A stretch of 10,331 bases of DNA from JAIXWP01 sp964428835 (GCA_964428835.1 CAYRZQ010000078.1:1-10331), one strand, 5' to 3'; numbered from the stretch's first letter, positions 1 through 7,100 are shown. Made by a program: numbers and translations. The notes: generated by a model not told the origin, from the letters alone.

Positions 1-44
1 GACAAAAATCCAAATAAAAGCTCAGCCTTCAAAGCCGGGAGTGT

Positions 45-60
45 GCCCAAAGCGGACATC
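45..60 (+). repeat. Degenerate intergenic repeat, copy 1
   Basis: GCCCAAAGCGGACATC resembles, with small gaps, GGCCAAAAGCGGACATTC, which occurs in inverted orientation at 4131-4148 and in direct orientation (two mismatches) at 6913-6930. All lie outside genes. The remaining bases before the first gene (1-129) show no convincing ORF, hairpin or other element. Confidence 0.4.
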
Positions 61-129
61 AAAACAGAGTTTTTCCTTTCTTTTTATTTCGATGAACTCA
101 GGTGCCAGTAAAGACTACAAACGTATACA

Positions 130-135
130 TATAAT
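130..135 (+). promoter_or_regulatory. Candidate -10 box for the SIR2-HerA operon
   Basis: A perfect TATAAT lies 27 bp upstream of the SIR2 ATG, which would put transcription start near 142 and leave a leader of about 20 nt. No good -35 hexamer is seen 16-19 bp upstream, so the call rests on the -10 alone. An AGGA at about 147-150 is the only Shine-Dalgarno-like sequence and is rather far from the ATG. Confidence 0.35.
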
Positions 136-161
136 TTTCACCTTTAGGATGATTTGAACAT

Positions 162-1526
162 ATGACGGAATCTAAACCTGATATCAATACATTAAAGGTA
201 AGAGACGACCATCAGCTTCTGAAATTCGTTGCGGACGAGCAGAACTTCAAGCTACAGGTTGGCTCCGATGCCACTTGGCTCAGCTCAGAAACATTTGGCC
301 ACAAAGAGCTGCGAAATCGCATTGAACCTTGGCTAACTTCATTATTTCAATCTGAGCATCTTTCACTTTTAGCGGGATCTGGGCTGACTCACGCAGTACA
401 CAGGTTGGCTACAGGCAACAACGCTGTGGGCATGGAAAAAATACCGTTAACTGTTTTTCCAAAAAAAATTGATGCGGCTGCAAAAAAAACATCCGACAAG
501 TCTGGGAGGAAAGATGGAAATTTAGAAGATCAATTGCGCGTTGCAAATGAATTACTTCGCGGGCTTGAAATTTTTCAAGCGTCAAAAAAATTTAAAGCTT
601 TAAAAAAAGAGATTGAAGCAGGCATGCAATCTTTCTCGAATTCCATCTTAAAAAGTGAAGCTGGTATCGCAGCCGCAGAAGAGACTAAACGTGAGCAAGC
701 GTTTAATACTTTAGTCACATTTTTAATGAGTTTTGCCAGTCGTATTGGAGTACGCGATAGACTCAATATATTTACAACAAATTATGATCGCTTGATTGAA
801 GCGGGTGCAGAGCTAGCGGGGTTACATTTGCTGGATAGATTTGTCGGTAATTTAATGCCTATCTTTCGTTCATCGCGTCTTGATTTAGATATGCACTACA
901 ATCCACCAGGTATTCGCGGTGAGCCTCGCTATCTTGAAGGTGTTGCACGCTTCACTAAGCTTCATGGATCTGTAGACTGGGTGCAAACAAATAAAGATAT
1001 TCGTCGCATAGGTCTACCATTTGGTACCGACAGCGTAACTCCGTATTTAGCAGCACCAGGGCTCGGAAGCGTAACTGCTCATGAATTAATGATTTATCCC
1101 AATTCTGCTAAAGACCGAGAAACGGCGGATTATCCTTATGTCGAGTTATTTCGTGATTTGGCTTCAGCAGTGTGCCGCCCTAATAGCACTCTAATCACTT
1201 ATGGCTACAGTTTTGGTGACGAGCATATAAATCGGGTGATACGCGATATGTTAACCATACCGTCTACGCACTTAGTCGTAATTTCATATAGCGACCCATT
1301 GGGTCGCATTATGAATACCTACAGAGAGCTGGGGAGAGATTCACAAATAAGTTTGATGATTGGTCCAGCATTAGCGGATTTAACTAATCTCACCCAGCAT
1401 TATTTGCCTAAAGCAGCTATTGATAAAACGTCATCACGCATGAGCGAACTGTTGAAACAGCGTATGCCTGTAGAGGTGCAAAATAAAGGAAATACATCTA
1501 TTGATAAAACCGGTGATGAGGCTTGA
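162..1526 (+). CDS. SIR2-like domain protein, NADase subunit of a SIR2-HerA defence system
   Basis: The 454-aa product has the landmarks of bacterial defence SIR2 proteins: a glycine-rich nucleotide-binding segment AGSGLTHAVH (residues 71-80), TTNYDRLIE (205-213) with the Asn-Asp pair, LHGSVDW (267-273) with the likely catalytic His, and YGYSFGDEHIN (347-357) near the end of the Rossmann domain. A Lys- and Ala-rich helical insertion occupies roughly residues 100-180. In this family the enzyme hydrolyses NAD+ when phage infection is sensed, depleting the cell. No signal peptide or membrane segment is visible, so it should act in the cytosol. The stop falls just before the start of a HerA-type ATPase gene, the diagnostic partner that assembles with SIR2 into a large complex. 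The ATG at 162 is used because the frame upstream is short and non-coding. The family call is firm; NADase activity is inferred from the family. Confidence 0.9.
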   Translation: MTESKPDINTLKVRDDHQLLKFVADEQNFKLQVGSDATWLSSETFGHKELRNRIEPWLTSLFQSEHLSLLAGSGLTHAVHRLATGNNAVGMEKIPLTVFPKKIDAAAKKTSDKSGRKDGNLEDQLRVANELLRGLEIFQASKKFKALKKEIEAGMQSFSNSILKSEAGIAAAEETKREQAFNTLVTFLMSFASRIGVRDRLNIFTTNYDRLIEAGAELAGLHLLDRFVGNLMPIFRSSRLDLDMHYNPPGIRGEPRYLEGVARFTKLHGSVDWVQTNKDIRRIGLPFGTDSVTPYLAAPGLGSVTAHELMIYPNSAKDRETADYPYVELFRDLASAVCRPNSTLITYGYSFGDEHINRVIRDMLTIPSTHLVVISYSDPLGRIMNTYRELGRDSQISLMIGPALADLTNLTQHYLPKAAIDKTSSRMSELLKQRMPVEVQNKGNTSIDKTGDEA

Positions 1527-1531
1527 TTTCT

Positions 1532-3703
1532 ATGACCATGTCTCCTTTGGCTTATGCTGATTCCTTGCGTATTGGCACTATCGATTTTGTTTCGCCAGAC
1601 GAAATTAAAGTGCTTCTGGATATTGAAGCTCCCGATGGCGTTGCCCTAAATACAGGTACACCTCGACCTTTTCCTCGCATTAACGGTTATGTGCTCATTC
1701 CCAGCGATGCGGGCCACTTAGTTGCGCAAGTTGAATGGATAACCATTGAGCGCTCCCAGTATCCCAAGCGTAGAGGGATGCAGGATTTTGGCTTAATTGA
1801 TTTACCCTATCCCTTGCGCAAAATGAGCCTAAACCCTCTAGGTTGTTTAGTGTATGAAGGGGTGAAGAGCGATGAAAAAGAAATCTATTCATTTAAGCGT
1901 GGCGTCGAAAGCTACCCAACCGTTGGCGCTCCCGTCCTGCTGCCTACGCAGGCGCAGCTCATTGCCATTGTCGAATCCGGTGAGAATCGTCGTGTAATGA
2001 TCGGCACTAGCCCACTTGCTGCCAATGCAAAAGTGATGATTGACCCCGATCGTTTATTTGGTCGTCACCTAGCCGTTTTGGGTAACACGGGAAGCGGAAA
2101 ATCTTGCTCTGTTGCAGGTTTGATTCGCTGGTCCTTGGAGGCCGCAAAGAAAAAGCGCGGAGCTTCGCCGAATGCACGATTTATCGTCCTCGATCCTAAC
2201 GGCGAATATGCCAGTACTTTTAAAGACATGACGAATGTAAGAACTTTTGCTGTTGATCCTAGAGAAGGCGTTAATCAACTGCAGGTGCCGCTTTGGCTTT
2301 GGAATAGTGCGGAGTGGAGTTCTTTTACGCAAGCTAGCGCAAAGACTCAGAGACCTTTATTAAGGAAGGCATTGAGAGACGTTAAAGCAGGCAGAAAAAT
2401 TTCAACAACCTCACCAGAAGAGAAAAAGTTGGCTTTACGTCGCTATCTTTCTTCTAGATTAATTTCAATTCGTCGAGACCTTCGCTCTGGAGACATCCAG
2501 ACTGATGAGTCGAAGTTTGGTTTTCGCCTCAGAGCAATAGCATCTGACATTCAGGGAAAGATATCAGGACAAGATGAGAATAATCTAAATAATGTTTTTC
2601 GCGCGATCAACAGTGCTTTGGCATCAGCACATAACAGTTTTAAAAAGGATGGGCAAACGATTGAATATTATCGTGCATTCAATGAGGCAGATGTACAATC
2701 AATCATCAGCGCTCTCGAAGCCTCAGTTAATACTGTGGGAGGCATTGTTTACGAGGAAGGCCCTGACGAGGATACACCCATCCCATTTGATGGCGCTCAG
2801 CTTCCAGATCACATTGAATTATTGGCTGAACAAGAGAGCTCTAGCCAATATGTAGAGTTTCTAGTATCGCGAATTCGTACCATCTTGTCAGATACAAGAA
2901 TGTGCCCGATTATTTCTCAGTCTCAAGGAATTAGTCTTGATGAATGGCTCACTAGCTTTTTCGGTGACAGCCATGCGTCAAATGGTTCCATAACAGTGAT
3001 CGATCTATCACTGGTGCCTGCTGAAGTAGTTCACGTCATCACCGCTGTCATTGCACGCATGACTTTGGAATCACTACAGCGTTATCGCCGTATGAATAAC
3101 GGGGAAATACTGCCCACTGTATTGGTAATGGAAGAGGCGCACACTTTTGTGAAGCGCTATAAAGAGGATGCAGAAAACCAAAGTGCTGAAACAATTTGTT
3201 GCCAGGTATTTGAAAAAATTGCTCGGGAAGGTCGCAAGTTTGGGTTGGGAATGGTGCTCTCATCTCAGCGTCCCAGTGAGCTTTCCCCAACGGTTTTATC
3301 TCAATGTAATAGCTATTTACTCCATCGTATTAGCAATGACCGCGATCAAGAATTAGTACATAAATTGGTGCCAGATAATTTACGTGGTTTATTGCGTGAT
3401 CTGCCATCCCTTCCATCCCGCAATGCAATTCTACTTGGCTGGGCATCAGAGCTTCCTGTACTAGTACAAATGAATAATCTACCTGAGCCGCACAGACCCA
3501 AATCAAAAGATCCAGATTTTTGGGCGGTATGGTCTGGTGAAGGGCTTGAGCAAGACACGGATGGCAACCCAATTGAAAGAACTGTTGACTGGAAAGGCAT
3601 CGCAGATGATTGGCAGCAAATTAATTTTCCGCCCAATGCTTCAGTTGAAGAGCCGCAAGTTTTTGATAGCGAAGCTCCGCAGGATGATGACATTCCCTTT
3701 TGA
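1532..3703 (+). CDS. herA: HerA/FtsK-type P-loop ATPase, partner of the SIR2 protein
   Basis: The product of about 723 aa is a HerA-family motor. An N-terminal beta-rich region (HAS-barrel-like, about residues 10-90) precedes a RecA-like ATPase core with Walker A GNTGSGKS (184-191), a LDPNGEYAS strand typical of HerA/DUF87, Walker B LVMEEAH (531-537) and a downstream LSSQRPSELSPTVLSQCNS segment. The ATPase is expected to form a hexameric ring that docks the SIR2 subunits and stimulates or gates NAD+ hydrolysis and DNA processing. An in-frame TTG at 1523 would overlap the SIR2 stop. I prefer ATG 1532 because GAGG at 1518-1521 sits at ideal spacing; ATG 1538 is also possible. The C-terminus is acidic (about the last 15 residues). 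The gene is translationally linked to the SIR2 gene and no separate promoter is evident. The sequence is intact, without frameshifts. Confidence 0.9.
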   Translation: MTMSPLAYADSLRIGTIDFVSPDEIKVLLDIEAPDGVALNTGTPRPFPRINGYVLIPSDAGHLVAQVEWITIERSQYPKRRGMQDFGLIDLPYPLRKMSLNPLGCLVYEGVKSDEKEIYSFKRGVESYPTVGAPVLLPTQAQLIAIVESGENRRVMIGTSPLAANAKVMIDPDRLFGRHLAVLGNTGSGKSCSVAGLIRWSLEAAKKKRGASPNARFIVLDPNGEYASTFKDMTNVRTFAVDPREGVNQLQVPLWLWNSAEWSSFTQASAKTQRPLLRKALRDVKAGRKISTTSPEEKKLALRRYLSSRLISIRRDLRSGDIQTDESKFGFRLRAIASDIQGKISGQDENNLNNVFRAINSALASAHNSFKKDGQTIEYYRAFNEADVQSIISALEASVNTVGGIVYEEGPDEDTPIPFDGAQLPDHIELLAEQESSSQYVEFLVSRIRTILSDTRMCPIISQSQGISLDEWLTSFFGDSHASNGSITVIDLSLVPAEVVHVITAVIARMTLESLQRYRRMNNGEILPTVLVMEEAHTFVKRYKEDAENQSAETICCQVFEKIAREGRKFGLGMVLSSQRPSELSPTVLSQCNSYLLHRISNDRDQELVHKLVPDNLRGLLRDLPSLPSRNAILLGWASELPVLVQMNNLPEPHRPKSKDPDFWAVWSGEGLEQDTDGNPIERTVDWKGIADDWQQINFPPNASVEEPQVFDSEAPQDDDIPF

Positions 3704-3971
3704 ATATTATAGAGAAGGACATTTTCGTAAATGCAGTTCGACAAGTGATTATGCAATCTGTAATATTTGGTATTCAGGAGCTGTATGTCCGATTTCCGCC
3801 CGGCAACCTCCTGCCTGCCTCAATTTTTTGAGTTAACTTACGGGAATGCAGGATCCGAGCATGCCCATCACTCATGATCAGGCGGTCGTTAAATGTGTTT
3901 CAGAAAGGATGCCCCCTCAATCCCAAACAAATAAAGTTTCGGTTAAGTTAAATATTGATGGAGGATTCACT

Positions 3972-4061
3972 ATGAACATTAAAAAAATGCAAGTTGTTTT
4001 CAAAAAAATCACGATAGGTGTGGCTTTGAGTTCCTTGATGACCATGAGTGTATTGCCGTAA
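3972..4061 (+). CDS. Small hydrophobic peptide (29 aa), signal-peptide-like
   Basis: A strong GGAGGA Shine-Dalgarno (3960-3965) lies 6 bp before ATG 3972. The peptide has a Lys-rich N-terminus and a hydrophobic stretch KKITIGVALSSLMTMSVL, then stops 12 bp before an intrinsic terminator, so the unit has the shape of a real short transcript. It could be a short membrane peptide (type I toxin-like), a leader peptide, or the signal-peptide remnant of a truncated secreted protein. No family is recognised. A longer in-frame start at 3846 would give 71 aa, but it has no spaced Shine-Dalgarno and its extra residues look non-coding. Several GGA triplets in the leader resemble CsrA sites and a csrA-like gene follows downstream. 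The function is unknown. Confidence 0.45.
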   Translation: MNIKKMQVVFKKITIGVALSSLMTMSVLP

Positions 4062-4073
4062 GTTGTCTCCCAC

Positions 4074-4100
4074 AAACCCACTTTATGTGGGTTTTTTATT
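4074..4100 (+). terminator. Rho-independent terminator
   Basis: An 8-bp perfect stem (AAACCCAC at 4074-4081 with GTGGGTTT at 4087-4094), a 5-nt loop and a T-rich tail (TTTTATT) directly follow the small peptide ORF. It ends that transcript and separates it from csrA. Because the stem is A/T-rich at its base it may also work weakly in reverse. Confidence 0.8.
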
Positions 4101-4130
4101 TATGGTGCCCAAGCTCTACTACTGAGCAGC

Positions 4131-4148
4131 GAATGTCCGCTTTTGGCC
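4131..4148 (-). repeat. Degenerate intergenic repeat, copy 2 (inverted)
   Basis: GAATGTCCGCTTTTGGCC on the plus strand, reading GGCCAAAAGCGGACATTC on the minus strand, matches 16 of 18 positions of the sequence at 6913-6930. It is followed at once by CGATGTCGGAC, an imperfect inverted half. The rest of the gap up to the csrA ribosome site (4150-4250) is A/T-rich and presumably holds the csrA promoter, but no convincing -35/-10 pair stands out. Confidence 0.5.
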
Positions 4149-4265
4149 GATGTCGGACTGTGTCACAAAACTTTTTTAGTTCTGATCAACATCTAGATTT
4201 TTTGTTTTAGAGTATCTACGATCTGCTTTTGGAACGATAACAATCACATTGAAAAGGAAGTTAAT

Positions 4266-4538
4266 ATGCTCGTACTCACCCGCCGCCCAAACCAAGTTAT
4301 TCACATTCACACCAGTGATGGCTTAATCGAAGTTCATCTTAATGATTGCAATACCTATCAGGCGAGACTTGGCATTGTAGCGCCCGCCAAAGTAAAGATT
4401 TTGCGAGAAGAATTAGACGAACTAGAAGGAAATGCACAGCACCCCAGCAGATCCGAAAAACCTGCGGCACCTCAAAGAAATACAACCCCCTCTTTATTGC
4501 GAGCATTGTTCACTCGAGGGTCAACCGGAGCCCAGTGA
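4266..4538 (+). CDS. csrA: CsrA/RsmA-family RNA-binding regulator with C-terminal extension
   Basis: The first 55 or so residues match the CsrA fold: the N-terminal strand MLVLTRRPNQ with the RNA-contacting Leu4 and Arg6, a central beta region ending in RLGIVAPAKVKI, and ILREEL carrying the Arg (residue 47) equivalent to Arg44 of E. coli CsrA, followed by a short helix. CsrA dimers bind GGA motifs in mRNA leaders and block or stabilise translation. The protein has 90 residues against about 60 in canonical CsrA; the Pro/Ser/Arg-rich tail (about residues 57-90) is extra. An AAGGAAG ribosome site (4254-4260) lies 5 bp before the ATG. The last 67 bp overlap the 3' end of the convergent SRAP gene, so part of the tail is encoded in DNA also used by that gene. 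It is probably an accessory, island-borne CsrA rather than the housekeeping copy. Confidence 0.85.
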   Translation: MLVLTRRPNQVIHIHTSDGLIEVHLNDCNTYQARLGIVAPAKVKILREELDELEGNAQHPSRSEKPAAPQRNTTPSLLRALFTRGSTGAQ

Positions 4539-5116
4539 AGCTGTGCCGACTGCCCGCGCAATTCCTGAAGGAGACTTTTGACATCCTCTTCAGGATTCAT
4601 CCAGCGGGCAATCTGCTCTGCGTTCAGTGACAGAGGCATCCGATCATGGACTTCTGCAAATGACTCACTTGCCGCTTGGGTAATCATTGCGGTACTCCAC
4701 ACCTGGTTCTGCCAGCACTCCCACATCGCGGCAAATGCCAGCGCCTCTCCGGAGGTAGCCTGTACATAGAACGGCTGCTTTTGTTTGCCTTGGGTTTTGA
4801 ATTCCACAAAACCAGACACAGGGATGATCGCGCGCCTGTGGCGCACCGGCCCCTGAAATGCGCGACTTGTTAGAACCGTCTCAATTCTGGCATTAAACAT
4901 GGCGAATTTCTGATTGGGCGGCTCTGGCGACCAAGCTGGATGGAGCCACCAGCGCATCGGCGAGACGTTGAAATTATTGCCGTCCCGGTAGATCACTGGA
5001 GCGGCCTCTGTGGGTGCCAAGTTATTTATCTCAGGCAGGACCACCCCGTCCAACCCGAATTGCGCCAAAAGTAATTTAAGTGGGTTTCCGGGGGTAACAA
5101 AGATGCGACTGCACAT
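4472..5116 (-). CDS. SRAP-family (YedK/HMCES-like) abasic-site DNA-protein crosslinking protein
   Basis: From the ATG at 5116 the product is 214 aa and begins Met-Cys, as the family requires: the initiator Met is removed and Cys2 crosslinks to abasic sites in single-stranded DNA. Other active-site residues fall at the E. coli YedK positions: Asn75 in FNARIETV, Glu105 in PVSGFVEFK, and His157 in EVHDRMP. NLAPTEAAPVI (residues 32-42) is the usual N-terminal motif. An upstream in-frame Met at 5182 would add 22 residues and bury Cys2, so it is rejected; GGAG lies 6-7 bp before the chosen start. The gene is divergent from umuDC with a LexA box between them, so SOS induction is likely. Its role would be to shield abasic sites at stalled forks alongside polymerase V. 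The 3' end overlaps csrA by 67 bp. Confidence 0.92.
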   Translation of the reverse strand: MCSRIFVTPGNPLKLLLAQFGLDGVVLPEINNLAPTEAAPVIYRDGNNFNVSPMRWWLHPAWSPEPPNQKFAMFNARIETVLTSRAFQGPVRHRRAIIPVSGFVEFKTQGKQKQPFYVQATSGEALAFAAMWECWQNQVWSTAMITQAASESFAEVHDRMPLSLNAEQIARWMNPEEDVKSLLQELRGQSAQLHWAPVDPRVNNARNKEGVVFL

Positions 5117-5145
5117 AGTTGCTCCAAAGAGTTCTAAGCGTTCAG

Positions 5146-5176
5146 TTGACTCTCCTAGCCAGCCTGACGCTATACT
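5146..5176 (+). promoter_or_regulatory. Candidate umuDC promoter
   Basis: TTGACT (5146-5151) and TATACT (5171-5176) each match the sigma-70 consensus at five of six positions, but with a wide 19-bp spacer. The -10 overlaps the left arm of the LexA box, so LexA binding would occlude RNA polymerase. Predicted transcription start is near 5183, giving a very short leader before the umuD ATG. Confidence 0.5.
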
Positions 5177-5192
5177 GTACATATCAACAGTA
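5173..5192. promoter_or_regulatory. LexA operator (SOS box)
   Basis: TACTGTACATATCAACAGTA has the complete CTGT-N8-ACAG core with the flanking TA...TA of the E. coli consensus. It lies 14 bp before the umuD ATG and 56 bp before the SRAP start on the opposite strand, so one operator may control both divergent units. It is the strongest regulatory signal in the window. Confidence 0.92.
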
Positions 5193-5206
5193 TAGCAGTG
5201 CTAGCC

Positions 5207-5632
5207 ATGGACAAAGTATTTCCGTTTGAACCACCTACACCACTCCCGATACCACTCTACCTCCACCGGGTGCGCGCAGGGTTTCCAAGCCCTGCAGACG
5301 ATCATTTGGAGCGTAGGCTCGACCTTAATGAGCATGTGGTGAAACACCCCTCAGCCACATACTACGTGCGCGCCCAAGGCGACTCTATGGAGCAGCTCGG
5401 CATCCATAATGGCGATCTGTTGATCGTAGATCGTGCTCTGGAGGCAATCAACGGGGACGTTGTGATCGCGGTCGTAGATGGAAGCCTGGCTTGTAAAGTA
5501 TTGGATCTAAGGCGTCGCCAGCTCCTATCCGGGAACCCGCAGTTTCCACCCATACCGATACAGGAGGATATGGATCTGGTCATCGAGGGAGTGGTCACGC
5601 ACTCATTGAGGTATCACCGGTGTTCGGCCTAA
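5207..5632 (+). CDS. umuD: UmuD, polymerase V accessory subunit and self-cleaving LexA-like protease
   Basis: With ATG 5207 the product is 141 aa and its key residues take exactly the E. coli numbering: cleavage site Ala24-Gly25 (RAGFPSP), nucleophile Ser60 (QGDSMEQLGI) and Lys97 (SLACKVL). RecA filaments stimulate self-cleavage to UmuD', which joins UmuC as DNA polymerase V. The scissile bond is Ala-Gly as in LexA, where E. coli UmuD has Cys-Gly. An in-frame GTG at 5198 would add three residues, but the exact residue register favours 5207. No good Shine-Dalgarno precedes either start, and the LexA box ends only 14 bp upstream. The 3' end overlaps umuC by 13 bp, indicating translational coupling. 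Confidence 0.95.
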   Translation: MDKVFPFEPPTPLPIPLYLHRVRAGFPSPADDHLERRLDLNEHVVKHPSATYYVRAQGDSMEQLGIHNGDLLIVDRALEAINGDVVIAVVDGSLACKVLDLRRRQLLSGNPQFPPIPIQEDMDLVIEGVVTHSLRYHRCSA

Positions 5633-6879
5633 TCGACTGCAATTCGTTTTATGCGAGCTGCGAACAAATATTTCGCCCGGATCTGCGTGGCAAACCCGTG
5701 GTTGTTCTTTCGAACAATGACGGCTGTATAGTCGCTCGCTCAAAAGAAGCTAAAGCGCTCGGCATTCCCGATCTTGAGCCTTATTTCAAACTTGCACCCT
5801 TGTTAAAAAAACATGGGGTACACGTATTTTCTTCAAATTACGCTCTATATGGGGATATTTCTGCCCGAGTGGTTGAAACCATCCGCCAATATGCTTGCGA
5901 TATAGAGGTGTACAGTATTGACGAGAGCTTCGTTAGGCCTATTGATGGGTTATTTGGTAATTACCAGGAGTACGGTCAGCACATAAAAAGGGCCATCTGG
6001 AAACAAGTGAGGATTCCTGTAGGTGTGGGCATTGCTCCAACTAAAACTCTGGCCAAACTTGCCAACAAAGCCGCCAAGAAAATTCCAAAGCTAAATCATG
6101 TGTGTGTGCTGGAACGTGAAGATCAGCGCGAGTGGTTGCTTCGCAAGGCCTCAACAAAAGATGTTTGGGGTGTCGGATCTCGCATCGCCAAACGTTTAGC
6201 GCAAATGGGCATAAATACAGCGTGGGATTTAGCCAGGGCGGACACCGCGCACATTCGTGCACAATTTAGTGTTGTGCTTGAGCGTACTGTCAAAGAGCTT
6301 AATGGAATTAGCTGTCTCGATCTTGAAGAACAGCCGCAACCCAAAAAACAGATTTTCTCTACTCGATCATTTGGTGAAAAGCAGACTGAGCTAGAACCCA
6401 TCAAGCAAGCGGTTGCTCTTTATGCAAGCCGCGCGGGTGAAAAGCTAAGAAAGCAAAATTGCTTGGCCAAAAATATGCTGGTTTTTTTGCAAACATCCCC
6501 ATTTGGCGAAAACTATTATTCAAAAAGCGCAACTATTAAGCTGCCATATCCAACTGACGATACTCGGGTACTTATCGCGTATGCAACGTTCGCCATTTCA
6601 CAGCTTTACAAAAAGGGCTACCAGTTTCAGAAGGCGGGCGTTGGCTTAATTGATATTCAGGATAAAAAATATCTGCAGGACGATTTATTCGCACCAGCGC
6701 AATCGCATAGAACCGAAGCACTTATGTCAATCATTGACAAAGTAAATTCCTTTTATGGTCGCGGCACACTATTTTGTGCCGCTGAGGGAACCCAACAAAA
6801 ATGGAAAATGAAGCAAACGAGTAAATCCCCTCTATTCACAGCATCTTGGAATGAACTACCTCACGCCATTTGCACCTGA
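5620..6879 (+). CDS. umuC: UmuC, catalytic subunit of DNA polymerase V (Y-family)
   Basis: The 419-aa product is full length against about 422 in E. coli. The palm carries Asp6 (MFGLIDCNSFYASCE) and Asp101-Glu102 in YSIDESF, the metal-binding acidic residues of Y-family polymerases. SNNDGCIVARSKEAKALG (31-48) is the fingers motif. The helix-hairpin-helix thumb region follows VGVGIAPTKTLAKLANKAAKK (134-154). A QDDLF sequence at 353-357 fits the QxxLF beta-clamp-binding motif. Translation starts at GTG 5620, inside the umuD end, with GAGG (5608-5611) 8 bp upstream. It performs error-prone translesion synthesis with UmuD'2 after SOS induction. The gene is intact; umuC-like genes are sometimes interrupted by mobile elements, but this one is not. 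No terminator hairpin is obvious after the stop. Confidence 0.95.
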   Translation: MFGLIDCNSFYASCEQIFRPDLRGKPVVVLSNNDGCIVARSKEAKALGIPDLEPYFKLAPLLKKHGVHVFSSNYALYGDISARVVETIRQYACDIEVYSIDESFVRPIDGLFGNYQEYGQHIKRAIWKQVRIPVGVGIAPTKTLAKLANKAAKKIPKLNHVCVLEREDQREWLLRKASTKDVWGVGSRIAKRLAQMGINTAWDLARADTAHIRAQFSVVLERTVKELNGISCLDLEEQPQPKKQIFSTRSFGEKQTELEPIKQAVALYASRAGEKLRKQNCLAKNMLVFLQTSPFGENYYSKSATIKLPYPTDDTRVLIAYATFAISQLYKKGYQFQKAGVGLIDIQDKKYLQDDLFAPAQSHRTEALMSIIDKVNSFYGRGTLFCAAEGTQQKWKMKQTSKSPLFTASWNELPHAICT

Positions 6880-6912
6880 TCACTCCAAACTGAATGAGAT
6901 ACTTCAGCTTCC

Positions 6913-6930
6913 GGCCAATTGCGGACATTC
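6913..6930 (+). repeat. Degenerate intergenic repeat, copy 3
   Basis: GGCCAATTGCGGACATTC lies in the 221-bp gap between the convergent umuC and retron units and differs at two positions from the copy at 4131-4148. The rest of this gap is A/T-rich; TTATTTCGAATAA near 7075-7087 is a weak palindrome without a T-tract and is not called a terminator. Confidence 0.5.
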
Positions 6931-7100
6931 AAAAAGCCTCTACTCGAACCACTCTCTAACTGCTTATGTCCCGCAGAACGATTTGACTAAAGTGCCGCAC
7001 ACGATTCATTGAATTAGCAATTAAAAGGTGATGCATATTAGGTAATAATTTCGCTAAAAATCTACTGCGCCTCTTATTTCGAATAACTTGGCTTTGCTAC

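Noticed and set aside
3346..3756. Minus-strand 136-codon frame opposite the herA end
   Set aside because: It lies almost wholly antisense to the clear HerA coding sequence, has no recognisable family and no ribosome site; it is a shadow frame.
3537..3836. Plus-strand 99-codon frame running from herA into the gap
   Set aside because: It is mostly out-of-frame HerA sequence, with composition unlike a protein and no ribosome site.
3846..3971. 71-aa version of the small peptide starting at 3846
   Set aside because: GGGA abuts the ATG with no spacing, whereas GGAGGA is ideally placed for the start at 3972; the extra residues show no protein-like pattern.
5117..5182. Longer N-terminus for the SRAP protein from the Met at 5182
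   Set aside because: It would bury the catalytic Cys2, which must follow the initiator Met, and it starts inside the LexA box; the shorter start puts Asn75 and Glu105 in the known register.
5620..6879. Mobile element insertion or frameshift in umuC, as seen in some related genes
   Set aside because: The frame is continuous, full length and has all catalytic residues and the clamp-binding motif.
6880..7100. Terminator between umuC and the retron
   Set aside because: CTGAA..TTCAG near 6890 and TTATTTCGAATAA near 7080 are short and lack a U-tract, so neither is supported as an intrinsic terminator.
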